From: an uncultured Eubacteriales bacterium
GTDB taxonomy: Bacteria > Bacillota > Clostridia > Christensenellales > Borkfalkiaceae
NCBI GenBank assembly: GCA_958405585.1
Contig: CATYEP010000091.1
Location: 1 to 7,286, forward strand
Length of the DNA stretch: 7,286 bases
Direction: 5' to 3'
Numbering within the stretch: position 1 is the first letter of the stretch; every line of letters begins with the position of its first letter. This document shows positions 1 to 6,065 of the stretch, piece after piece. The notes under the pieces are model-generated. The model saw only the letters and a program-made list of their open reading frames with translations. It ran no database searches and was not told where the DNA came from. Position numbers and translations under genes: made by a program.

Positions 1-14
1 TTTTCGTTTTCCAT
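1..14 (-). CDS. 5' end of the gene downstream of hsdR (partial, 4 codons visible)
   Basis: An ATG at 12-14 (minus strand) starts one base after the hsdR stop codon and stays open to the window edge, reading M-E-N-E. An AAAGG ribosome binding site inside the hsdR tail lies about 9-11 bases upstream. The tight spacing and the site suggest a translationally coupled operon partner of hsdR. By context it could be hsdM or hsdS, but four residues cannot identify it. Confidence 0.45.
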
Positions 15-15
15 A

Positions 16-2775
16 TTATGCCGCCTTTAAGATAAAGTTAGAAAGAGTTTGCATTTCCTGATTGAGTGCCTTTCCGCCGAACGAAGTGATACCTCGCCGC
101 CACAAGTCGGGGTAATATTCGTTGAGTTCACCGATAGTAATAGCGCCTTCGCTCACAACAAAGTCGGCAATTTCACGCATTACTGTTTTTTGCTCGTCGG
201 TCAACTGCCTTTGTGCCTGTCCGCAATAAAGGTTAAAACGCTGCACATATCCTGAAAACAGACTTGTAAGTCTTGCCGTTTTTCGGTAGGCGAACCTCAC
301 AATTTGAATTAAATGCGTCAATGCTCTGATATTTTGCTTCATATCAAATTCATCGACACGACCATTTTCATCGAGGAGTTTATAATTTCTCCAAATATTG
401 TACGGTGTATAAGAATGATTTTCGGAAAGCAGCTTATCCCTCAGATCTACGAGCATAGAATGCGTTATAACAGTATCTTCCGAATTGTAAATGATACGCA
501 GCGCCTCTATCCTGTCCTTATTTTCATTCAAATACTTTTCGAAAGCCTCCTTGAAATCCAAAGCGGTTTCCTTTGAAAAATCAGAATAAAGCACTTCGTC
601 CTGATCGTCGATTATCGTAATATAACCGCGCTGCATTTCAAGCAAATATTTCTTTGCCGAAACATTATCTATCAGGCATTCAATCAGCAGCATTCTTTCT
701 GTATTATCATGGGATGCATCTACAAATTCGGGCAAGCCCTTTTGTAATGCCTTTTCGATGTTATTCGCAAGGGTACGCGGAGCAAAACCAAACTCCTCAA
801 TGAACTTACTTAAGTGATGCCCGTGAAGTGCATTGTTTTCATATCTGCGATGTATCGAAGCACAATAATCCCGAAGCAATCTAAGATTTTCATCGCTCGC
901 ATCGCCATGCGTCAAGCGTTCTAAAAGATGCCCCAAAATCAAAGTCCTTTCCTGTCCGATAGCTCTTTGGGGGATGTCTTTTTCATGCTCTGTAACACCG
1001 ACGGCATCAACTATGTAATAGCATTCTTTCGTTTGAGCGTTCGGAGTAACTTCTTTCAACTTATCGTCGCTGATACACCTGCAAGCCCGCCCCTTCATCT
1101 GCGTATAAAGCACCTCGGAATTGACGTCGCGCATAAAAAATACTACTTCCAAAGGTCGAATATCAGTGCCGGTAGCTACAAGCGTTACAGTAACGGCTAT
1201 TCGAAAATCTTTTTCAACACGGAAATCCCTTATGAGGGCATTGGAATCACCCGCCGAGTAAGTTATTTTCCGCACATAATTTTCCGGAATCTGGCCGTTA
1301 TCGAATCTTTCCCCAAATACCTTTCTTGCAATCTTTACAATTTGATCGGCATGATTGTCGTCTTTTGCGAAGATTAGAGTCTTGGGAATGTATAGCCAAT
1401 TATCAATTTCATGCTCCGATAGACGTTCGGGGTACATTTGGGTATAAATCGAATCACGGTATTCGCGCAACACGGTCTCAATCTGGCTCACGTTTACAAT
1501 AGACCGATCCAACGCATTCGGCGAATAATCTATGTCTTTGTTCGACTCAAATGTCGTAGTTTCACCGGTACGTCTTGATTTCTCGGTTATTTCGTCGCCT
1601 TCATTGATTTCGCCGCCGTGAATACTCTTTTTTGTTGCGATACGATATATTCGTTTAGGCACATTAACGCCGTCAACAACGGAGTCGTCATAAGAATAAT
1701 GCTCAACTACATTATTATCGAAAAAAGCATAGGCCTCTTCGGTAGGCGTTGCTGTTAAACCAAGAATACGCGCACTATTAAAGTAGTCAAGCACGGCTCT
1801 CCAACGGCCATAGATTGATCTATGACACTCGTCAACAATGATAAACTGAAAATAATCGGGCGGCAGTTTCAAGTCGTTTCCAAGTGCGATAATCTCCTTA
1901 CTATGTTTTTCTCTGTCCGCCTGATCCAATTCATCTTCGGAATCCTCATCGCAGTCAGAAAGCGTTTGTCCTGTCAAAACCGCATAAAGTTTTTGTATAG
2001 TGGAAATTACAATGTCGCCTTTGATATCATCTTCTTTCTTCAATCGTGTTATAGCGTATAAGTCTTTAAGTTGCTGTCCTGTTTCAGTTCTATCGAATAA
2101 GCAAAATTCGGTCTTTGCTTGGTTGGCAAGATTGTTTCTATCAGCTAAAAACAGAATCCTTTTTGTGGAAGGCGTGTATTCCAAGAAGCGATAGGAAGCA
2201 AGACAAGCAAGATATGTTTTGCCTGAGCCTGTTGCAAGTACGGCAAGAGCTTTCTTTTTGCCCTCCTTGAAAGAAGCCTCCAAGTTGACCTCTGCACGAT
2301 ACTGGCAATCTCTCAACCCATTTTTCTCAATAACAGGCAAAGCACCCAGTTCTGAAGATTGACCAATCATACGCAACATTTCTTTCGGCGTGTGCATTTT
2401 ATCAATCTGCTGATACTCGCTGTCCGGAGAAAGCATATTCTTAAAAAGTATTGTTTCGCCATTTGCGAGATATACAAGCGGGACTTTATTTTCGTTCAGC
2501 CAAAACCCATACCAGCTTTGCGGATTCAAAGTGTAATTCTCCGCCTGTTGTGCAACGATTTCATCCAAATTCCTTTCAGCACGTTTTGCTTCCACAACGG
2601 CAATAGCTTTGTTATCGATAAAAAGCAGATAATCGCTTTCTTTCCGTCCGGACATAGAAGCCTCCACGATCGCCGACGGATTCTTTCGATTATATTCAAA
2701 CCGCGTGACGACCTCCCAACCGGCGGAGGTGAGTTGTTCATCGATTTTTATTCTTGCTTTTTCTTCGGGTAACAT
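16..2775 (-). CDS. hsdR: Type I restriction-modification system, restriction/translocase subunit HsdR
   Basis: HsdR is the motor and nuclease subunit of a type I restriction complex: it binds the HsdM-HsdS methyltransferase, translocates unmodified DNA using ATP and cuts it. From the ATG at 2775 the protein has 919 residues. The N-terminal PD-(D/E)xK nuclease domain shows D48 and E62-x-K64. A Q-like motif (Q158) precedes the SF2 helicase motifs: Walker A ATGSGKT (181-187), DECH (315-318), TATP (341-344), VATGTDIRP (533-541) and QMKGRACR (559-566). The last 200 or so residues fit the C-terminal domain of EcoEI-type HsdR. All key residues are present, so it appears intact. An in-frame ATG at 2802 would add nine residues but has no ribosome binding site, while the 2775 ATG has AAGGAG eight bases upstream. 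It lies 110 bp downstream of fic with no evident terminator between, so co-transcription is likely. HsdM and HsdS are not in the window. Confidence 0.95.
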   Translation of the reverse strand: MLPEEKARIKIDEQLTSAGWEVVTRFEYNRKNPSAIVEASMSGRKESDYLLFIDNKAIAVVEAKRAERNLDEIVAQQAENYTLNPQSWYGFWLNENKVPLVYLANGETILFKNMLSPDSEYQQIDKMHTPKEMLRMIGQSSELGALPVIEKNGLRDCQYRAEVNLEASFKEGKKKALAVLATGSGKTYLACLASYRFLEYTPSTKRILFLADRNNLANQAKTEFCLFDRTETGQQLKDLYAITRLKKEDDIKGDIVISTIQKLYAVLTGQTLSDCDEDSEDELDQADREKHSKEIIALGNDLKLPPDYFQFIIVDECHRSIYGRWRAVLDYFNSARILGLTATPTEEAYAFFDNNVVEHYSYDDSVVDGVNVPKRIYRIATKKSIHGGEINEGDEITEKSRRTGETTTFESNKDIDYSPNALDRSIVNVSQIETVLREYRDSIYTQMYPERLSEHEIDNWLYIPKTLIFAKDDNHADQIVKIARKVFGERFDNGQIPENYVRKITYSAGDSNALIRDFRVEKDFRIAVTVTLVATGTDIRPLEVVFFMRDVNSEVLYTQMKGRACRCISDDKLKEVTPNAQTKECYYIVDAVGVTEHEKDIPQRAIGQERTLILGHLLERLTHGDASDENLRLLRDYCASIHRRYENNALHGHHLSKFIEEFGFAPRTLANNIEKALQKGLPEFVDASHDNTERMLLIECLIDNVSAKKYLLEMQRGYITIIDDQDEVLYSDFSKETALDFKEAFEKYLNENKDRIEALRIIYNSEDTVITHSMLVDLRDKLLSENHSYTPYNIWRNYKLLDENGRVDEFDMKQNIRALTHLIQIVRFAYRKTARLTSLFSGYVQRFNLYCGQAQRQLTDEQKTVMREIADFVVSEGAITIGELNEYYPDLWRRGITSFGGKALNQEMQTLSNFILKAA

Positions 2776-2783
2776 ATTCGCTG

Positions 2784-2789
2784 CTCCTT
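2784..2789 (-). promoter_or_regulatory. Ribosome binding site deciding the hsdR start
   Basis: AAGGAG on the minus strand, followed by an 8-base spacer and the ATG at 2775. The upstream in-frame ATG at 2802 is preceded by the A/T-rich sequence AATACAGAATT and has no such site. Confidence 0.8.
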
Positions 2790-2885
2790 GCTTCCTTCTC
2801 ATAATTCTGTATTATCGGAAGTTAGTCATCGTAATAACCTTACAATACTCTCCCTACGATTTTGCATTGGTTAGCACTGTTATGT

Positions 2886-3872
2886 TTATATCTTAAAGTA
2901 CCTTTGATTGCGATTGGTCGGGGTATCGGGGTCTGTCATAGCGATAAGCCCTGCCTCCAACGCTGGCTGTATATAATTTTTGCGGAACGTCACACGCGAT
3001 TTTAAGCCAAGCTTTTCCATAAGTTCCACCGCAGACATGGGATAAGTTTCAATGACGGACATCAACGCCCTGATTTGATTGCTGATATGGCTCTGATGGT
3101 TGTGCGTATCCCTTGCAAGCTCTGATACCGCTTTTTTGATAACGCCGAGCATGAACAGGATAAAGCGGTTTGATTTGCCTTCCGCCGTCGAAAGTCTGAT
3201 TGCACGGTAATACTCTTCCTGATTGCCTTTGATGATACTCTCGATGGGAATCCACTCGAATATCGGTTTCCAGCTTGCAAGCAACGCTGTCTGCCAAAGT
3301 CTGCCTGTTCTGCCGTTTCCGTCCATAAAAGGATGAATGAACTCAAATTCGTAGTGGAAGATACTCGAACGAATGAGCATTTGCGTCTTGCTTGTTTTAA
3401 GCCAATCGAACAGTTGCTCCATCAAGACTTTCACCATATTGTGTGGTGGCGCGACATGAATGACATTTCCTTGTTCATTGATAACACCGACGGAGCCTGT
3501 ACGTAACTCACCTGCTCCTTCGACAAGTCCGTTCATCATCACGCCGTGCGCCTTTTTCAAATCATCCAGAGAAAACGGATCGAGTTCAGGCAATATCTTA
3601 TAAACTGCGAATGCATTTTTTACGGCGAGGATATCATCCTGTGGTCCCAAAACGCGCTTACCGTTGATTACGTCTGTCACCTGCTCCAAAGAGAGCGTAT
3701 TGTTTTCAATGGCAAGAGATGACTGAATGGATTTAATACGATTTACCCTGCGCAGACGCGGCAACTTTTCCAAATCGTTTACATTGCTGAGTTTACCCAA
3801 ATCTTCCGTGATTTCCGATGTCAATTCCAACATTTCTTCGGTAATATCGTAAGGCGGAACATATTTATCCAT
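2886..3872 (-). CDS. Fic-domain protein (probable AMP-transferase) with N-terminal inhibitory motif and C-terminal winged helix
   Basis: Fic enzymes usually transfer AMP from ATP to a hydroxyl side chain of a target protein. This 328-residue protein has the complete Fic loop HPFMDGNGRTGR (residues 180-191), including the catalytic His180 and the phosphate-binding GNGR. The segment SSLAIEN carries S52-x-x-x-E56-N57, matching the [S/T]xxxE[G/N] inhibitory motif; its position N-terminal to the Fic core makes it a class II, self-inhibited Fic. From about residue 271 to the end there is a winged-helix-like region (PMSAVELMEKLGLKSR, then a wing-like strand), suggesting DNA binding or dimer contacts. 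A TTG codon further upstream (3927-3929) keeps the frame open but lies inside the -35 box. The ATG at 3872 has GAGG six bases upstream and sits about 22 bases after the predicted transcription start. It is the first gene of the fic-hsdR unit. Its target, and any role in restriction, are unknown. Confidence 0.9.
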   Translation of the reverse strand: MDKYVPPYDITEEMLELTSEITEDLGKLSNVNDLEKLPRLRRVNRIKSIQSSLAIENNTLSLEQVTDVINGKRVLGPQDDILAVKNAFAVYKILPELDPFSLDDLKKAHGVMMNGLVEGAGELRTGSVGVINEQGNVIHVAPPHNMVKVLMEQLFDWLKTSKTQMLIRSSIFHYEFEFIHPFMDGNGRTGRLWQTALLASWKPIFEWIPIESIIKGNQEEYYRAIRLSTAEGKSNRFILFMLGVIKKAVSELARDTHNHQSHISNQIRALMSVIETYPMSAVELMEKLGLKSRVTFRKNYIQPALEAGLIAMTDPDTPTNRNQRYFKI

Positions 3873-3900
3873 AAACGACCTCAAAATCTTATTTGTATCT

Positions 3901-3929
3901 ATTATAGCACAGATTTTCAATGTCGTCAA
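3901..3929 (-). promoter_or_regulatory. Sigma-A promoter for fic-hsdR
   Basis: On the minus strand, -35 TTGACG (3924-3929), a 17-base spacer and -10 TATAAT (3901-3906), with an extended TGC just upstream of the -10. Transcription should start near 3894, leaving a leader of about 22 bases before the ATG at 3872. An imperfectly spaced inverted repeat, GCTTAT (3931-3936) and ATAAGC (3957-3962), lies just upstream of the -35 and could bind a regulator. Confidence 0.85.
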
Positions 3930-4050
3930 TGCTTATACGCTTTCTTGATTACTTTGATAAGCGAAAATTTGTTTAGCGCCGTGACGTGTGTTTGTTGGAA
4001 ATAAGAATAAAATGAAACAACAGATAAACTTCTTTATCCAGGCAAAGCAA

Positions 4051-4152
4051 TCTACAAAACCTCTACAAAAAGCAGTTAAAAATGCACTGAAAATTAAAAG
4101 CGCTAACGAATGCGAAACAATACCAAAACATAGCAAAAAGCCCGAATTATCG
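4051..4152. repeat. 102-bp dispersed direct repeat, copy 1 (upstream of the first fic gene)
   Basis: Aligns without gaps to 7008-7109 in the same orientation, with 12 mismatches in 102 positions (about 88% identity, counted by eye). Ten of the 12 differences are transitions and they show no codon periodicity, so the repeat is not coding. It opens with two direct repeats of TCTACAAAA (4051-4059 and 4062-4070), 11 bp apart, resembling arm-type sites of tyrosine integrases. The repeat leads into the hairpin at 4139-4196. The surrounding 3963-4241 has no gene that I can support. Confidence 0.8.
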
Positions 4153-4196
4153 AATAGAAGAGCGGTCAAAACGCTGATTTTTCGATAATTCGGCCT
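4135..4196 (-). terminator. Long hairpin with U-tract, intrinsic terminator in the minus direction
   Basis: A perfect 13-bp stem is formed by CCGAATTATCGAA (4142-4154) and TTCGATAATTCGG (4181-4193), with an inner AGCG/CGCT stem (4161-4164, 4172-4175). Read on the minus strand it is followed by GGGC and TTTTT (4135-4139), the pattern of an intrinsic terminator. No minus-strand gene lies directly upstream, so it may insulate the fic-hsdR unit from outside transcription. The same arrangement recurs at 7092-7154. Confidence 0.6.
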
Positions 4197-4241
4197 GTTA
4201 AACAGCAATAACAAACGAAAGACAACAAACAAAAAATAAAA

Positions 4242-4297
4242 CTTGAAAACCGTTGAGGTGAAAGCCTCCGGGGGTTCAAATCCCTCACCTTCCGCCA
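4242..4297 (+). tRNA. tRNA-Ser(UGA) 3'-half fragment, truncated at the anticodon loop (probable att site)
   Basis: The fragment reads, in order: anticodon loop CTTGAAA (anticodon TGA), the 3' side of the anticodon stem ACCGT, a long serine-type variable arm (GAGG and CCTC around TGAAAG), the T arm with GGGGG, loop TTCAAAT and CCCTC, the 3' acceptor strand ACCTTCC, the discriminator G and CCA. The 5' half is missing: 4200-4241 is A-rich, with no D arm, and would put AAAAA where an anticodon stem partner is needed. It is therefore not a working tRNA. Its exact start at the loop, with island DNA to the left, fits the duplicated 3' segment left by integration into a tRNA-Ser gene. The intact tRNA is expected at the other end of the island, outside the window. 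Confidence 0.85.
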
Positions 4298-4300
4298 CAG

Positions 4301-4333
4301 AAAAAGGCAAAGCAAGAACGCTTTGCCTTTTTT
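4301..4333 (+). terminator. Intrinsic terminator after the tRNA-Ser fragment, probably bidirectional
   Basis: The stem AAAAAGGCAAAGC (4301-4313) pairs with GCTTTGCCTTTTT (4320-4332) across a six-base loop, AAGAAC, and a T-run follows on the plus strand. The A-run at the other end gives a U-tract on the minus strand too. It can end both the original tRNA transcript and leftward transcripts from the hydrolase operon. It lies three bases after the tRNA CCA, as expected of the native tRNA terminator. Confidence 0.85.
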
Positions 4334-4466
4334 CCTGACGCTTCAGGCGAGGGATCGCCGAAATAACGTGACGCGATCGGCAGAATGCTCCTCTTCTTTT
4401 CCTTGGTCTACGTGCATCGATCGCTATTCCGTCGCGGCTTTCGCCGCTCCTTACGAATCCCTCACC
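4301..4466 (-). ncRNA. Candidate structured RNA with terminator (hypothetical)
   Basis: Folding by eye on the minus strand gives a closing stem between GGTGAGGGATTCG (4454-4466) and CGATCCCTCGCC (4346-4357), with one G-U pair and one bulge. Inside are GCGGC-GAAA-GCCGC (4434-4447), a GNRA tetraloop hairpin on this strand only, and a 7-bp stem GCGATCG/CGATCGC (4373-4379, 4418-4424), extended by ATGC/GCAT around a purine-rich loop. The 4301-4333 terminator follows. The plus strand would turn the G-U pair into a C-A mismatch and the GAAA loop into UUUC, so the minus strand is favoured. It would be the 3' part of the hydrolase transcript or a separate RNA; no own promoter was identified. A competing local hairpin (4346-4359) exists. 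I do not recognise a known RNA family. Confidence 0.3.
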
Positions 4467-4474
4467 TTCCGCCA
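4456..4474 (+). repeat. Second copy of the tRNA-Ser 3' end (19-bp direct repeat of 4279-4297)
   Basis: AATCCCTCACCTTCCGCCA occurs at 4279-4297 inside the tRNA fragment and again, identically, at 4456-4474, 177 bp to the right. The bases before the second copy (TCCTTACG) do not continue a T arm. It could be the attachment-site scar of a second integration at the same tRNA, or part of a repeat family found downstream of tRNA genes. It also supplies one strand of the candidate structured RNA. Confidence 0.75.
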
Positions 4475-4499
4475 TTGAAATGATTTTGTTTAAATTCTT

Positions 4500-5213
4500 T
4501 TAACGCAATTTGACTTCGTTTAACTTTGCCAAATTCTTTTGCAAGGCGGAAACGGGAAACGGCTTGCCGTGACCGGGGTAAATCTTCTTCGGCTTCAAAG
4601 CGATGATTTTCTCCCATGAGCGGGCAAAGTCCCGCATATCTTCCGCCCAGATCGTTACGTTGTTTACGCTCGGAAAACCGTTCATGGCGGCATCGCCGCA
4701 AAACAGGGTGCCGTCGTTCAGCAGCAGGGACATAGAATCGGCAGTATGACCGGGCGTGCGTATTATTTTGCCGCCCAATACTTCGTCCAAATCATGGATG
4801 TTCTCGTCCGAAATCAGAATGAGCCTGTTTTCATACTCTTTCTTCAAAGGGGGAAAGAGATGCCTGCCCTTTCCGAGCAAAGCCATAAATTTGCAGAAAG
4901 TCAGAGCCAGCCTACCCGTGCAGCCGCCCGTAAAAGAGTTCTGCCCCTTGCGCAAGACATCGCGTGCCTTCTCGTCCACGATTACAGTCAAATTCGGTAT
5001 AGCCGCCAGCAGCTCGTTCAGAAAACCCGCGTGGTCATCGTGGGCGTGCGTCAGAAACAAATAGTGAATGTCCCGCAGAGCAATGCCTTTCTTTTTGAGT
5101 TGTTTGCAAAAATGCTTGTAGCCATTCTCGTATCCGGTGTCTATCAGAATGTAACCGTCCGCATAGCGATACAGCCAATTATTTACGATCCTGCCGCCTA
5201 AATTCTGTATCAT
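4500..5213 (-). CDS. MBL-fold (metallo-beta-lactamase superfamily) metallohydrolase
   Basis: A 237-residue, probably cytoplasmic hydrolase with a complete binuclear metal site: H56-x-H58-x-D60-H61 in THAHDDH, H156 in TPGHT, D174 in FCGDA and H215 in YPGHG. The spacing is that of glyoxalase II and lactonase-like members, which hydrolyse thioester, lactone or phosphoester bonds. The substrate cannot be read from the sequence. There is no signal peptide, which argues against a secreted beta-lactamase. The ATG at 5213 is preceded by AGGGAG about nine bases upstream. The gene starts 18 bp after the end of the TetR-family gene, so the two form an operon controlled by the repressor and the substrate may relate to the repressor's ligand. 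The next terminator on this strand is at 4301-4333. Local GC is high for the window (32 of 60 bases at 4861-4920). Confidence 0.92.
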   Translation of the reverse strand: MIQNLGGRIVNNWLYRYADGYILIDTGYENGYKHFCKQLKKKGIALRDIHYLFLTHAHDDHAGFLNELLAAIPNLTVIVDEKARDVLRKGQNSFTGGCTGRLALTFCKFMALLGKGRHLFPPLKKEYENRLILISDENIHDLDEVLGGKIIRTPGHTADSMSLLLNDGTLFCGDAAMNGFPSVNNVTIWAEDMRDFARSWEKIIALKPKKIYPGHGKPFPVSALQKNLAKLNEVKLR

Positions 5214-5231
5214 ACTGTTTCGCTCCCTGCA

Positions 5232-5801
5232 TTATTTATTTTCCAAAGATTTCATGCCGGCAATCAGGGTATCGACCGAAAGAGCAAAGGTGTCCGATAC
5301 AGGCAACGGGTTGCCGAAAGACTTTTTATTGACGAGCAGACAGAAGCCTTCCAAAAAGGAACGGAACATACGCACAAGGTGGCGGCTGTTTTGTTCGGAT
5401 ATGTTCAGCGACGCGGTTATCTTATAAATCATATCGAACATATTTTGTGTCGCTTTATGAGCCTTTTCGTCCTGAAAATTGTTGTACCAAAGCATGGCGT
5501 CGAATATGCCCGGATTGCTTGTGGCATAATCGTAAAAAGCATAGCAAATCGCTTTCACGGCATCATATCCCGAAACACCGACGGCCGTACGCAACGCCTT
5601 TTCTTCGAGCTGTTTCCAACCGTAAAGCATAACGCCGTTTTTGATTTCGTCCAAGTTTGTAAAATGATTGTAAAAGGACGGAGATTTGATATTGAATTTT
5701 TCCGCAAGTAACTTGATAGAGATTTTATCGATTCCGATTTCGTTCGCCATTTGCGCAGCTGCTTCTATGATTGTATCTGCCGTAAGCCCCAAACGCGGCA
5801 T
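5232..5801 (-). CDS. TetR-family transcriptional repressor
   Basis: This 189-residue protein has a classic TetR layout. The N-terminal DNA-binding domain covers about residues 5-50, with the helix-turn-helix at roughly 27-46 (ISIKLLAEKFNIKSPSFYNH) ending in the typical S-x-F/Y-x-H-F. The rest is a helical ligand-binding and dimerisation domain; its C-terminal part (RSFLEGFCLL, then FGNPLP) resembles the WHG-type TetR C-terminal domain. The ATG at 5801 has AAGGAG nine bases upstream. It is the first gene of the operon with the metallohydrolase. Its promoter carries a perfect palindrome between -35 and -10, so it very probably represses its own operon and is released by an unknown small molecule. 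Confidence 0.93.
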   Translation of the reverse strand: MPRLGLTADTIIEAAAQMANEIGIDKISIKLLAEKFNIKSPSFYNHFTNLDEIKNGVMLYGWKQLEEKALRTAVGVSGYDAVKAICYAFYDYATSNPGIFDAMLWYNNFQDEKAHKATQNMFDMIYKITASLNISEQNSRHLVRMFRSFLEGFCLLVNKKSFGNPLPVSDTFALSVDTLIAGMKSLENK

Positions 5802-5833
5802 TTGATAAGTCTCCTTATACTAATTTATATATA

Positions 5834-5862
5834 ATTATAACTAATTAAATTAGTTTTGTCAA
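5834..5862 (-). promoter_or_regulatory. Consensus sigma-A promoter of the tetR-hydrolase operon
   Basis: On the minus strand, -35 TTGACA (5857-5862), a 17-base spacer and -10 TATAAT (5834-5839): both boxes are perfect consensus. Transcription should start near 5827, giving a leader of about 25 bases. A promoter this strong in front of a repressor gene implies tight control. Confidence 0.9.
5839..5855. promoter_or_regulatory. Probable TetR-family operator (perfect palindrome)
   Basis: AACTAATTAAATTAGTT is a perfect 8+1+8 palindrome that fills the promoter spacer, where a bound repressor would block RNA polymerase. An additional half-like ACTAATTTA lies nearer the start codon (about 5819-5827). 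Binding by the adjacent TetR protein is inferred from position and symmetry. Confidence 0.75.
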
Positions 5863-6065
5863 ATAAAATTTGTCGTTTTTTTCTTGACTTATGAAACACT
5901 GCTGATACAAAATCATTTTAGGATTTACCCTAAATGAATTACTTCTTAATAACCATATTAAATATGTCGCCAACTAGTCAACAAAATTCCGCAACCTATT
6001 GGTTGCGGATAAATATAAAAGGAAAAACAAAGGTGGCTAATATAATGAATTTTTTCGCTTTAGAA
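5863..6065. other. Gene-free gap between the tetR promoter and the Doc-like gene
   Basis: An AT-rich stretch with no supportable gene. It contains a plus-strand promoter-like pair, TTGACT (5884-5889) and TACAAA (5906-5911) with a 16-base spacer; an imperfect inverted repeat, TCATTTTAGG (5913-5922) against CCTAAATGA (5928-5936); and the hairpin at 5989-6008. The left edge of the AT-rich right block must fall within or near this gap, but no direct-repeat boundary was seen. Confidence 0.5.
5989..6008 (-). terminator. Hairpin, possible terminator of the Doc-like gene
   Basis: CCGCAACC and GGTTGCGG pair perfectly (8 bp, extendable by one A-T) around TATT. On the minus strand the hairpin is followed by AATTTTG, a weak U-tract, and it lies about 58 bp after the stop codon of the Doc-like gene. 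It could instead end a plus-strand transcript, though no T-run follows on that side. Confidence 0.5.

Noticed and set aside
928..1377. Plus-strand 149-codon frame opposite hsdR
   Set aside because: Antisense to the helicase core of hsdR, with no family resemblance or ribosome binding site that I could see.
2803..2830. GATAAT before the upstream hsdR ATG as a separate hsdR promoter
   Set aside because: No acceptable -35 lies at 16-18 bases, and the gene reads through from the strong fic promoter without a visible terminator.
3933..4475. A 180-codon minus-strand frame starting MAEGEGF and containing AEGEGFEPP
   Set aside because: It is produced by reading the tRNA-Ser 3' end (twice) and non-coding island DNA in reverse. 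The AEGEGFEPP phrase is the reverse-strand translation of a tRNA T arm and CCA end, and the frame crosses two hairpins and a terminator.
4462..4701. Minus-strand 79-codon frame overlapping the hydrolase 3' end
   Set aside because: It lies in another frame over the conserved C-terminal part of the hydrolase, including the YPGHG motif; a shadow frame.
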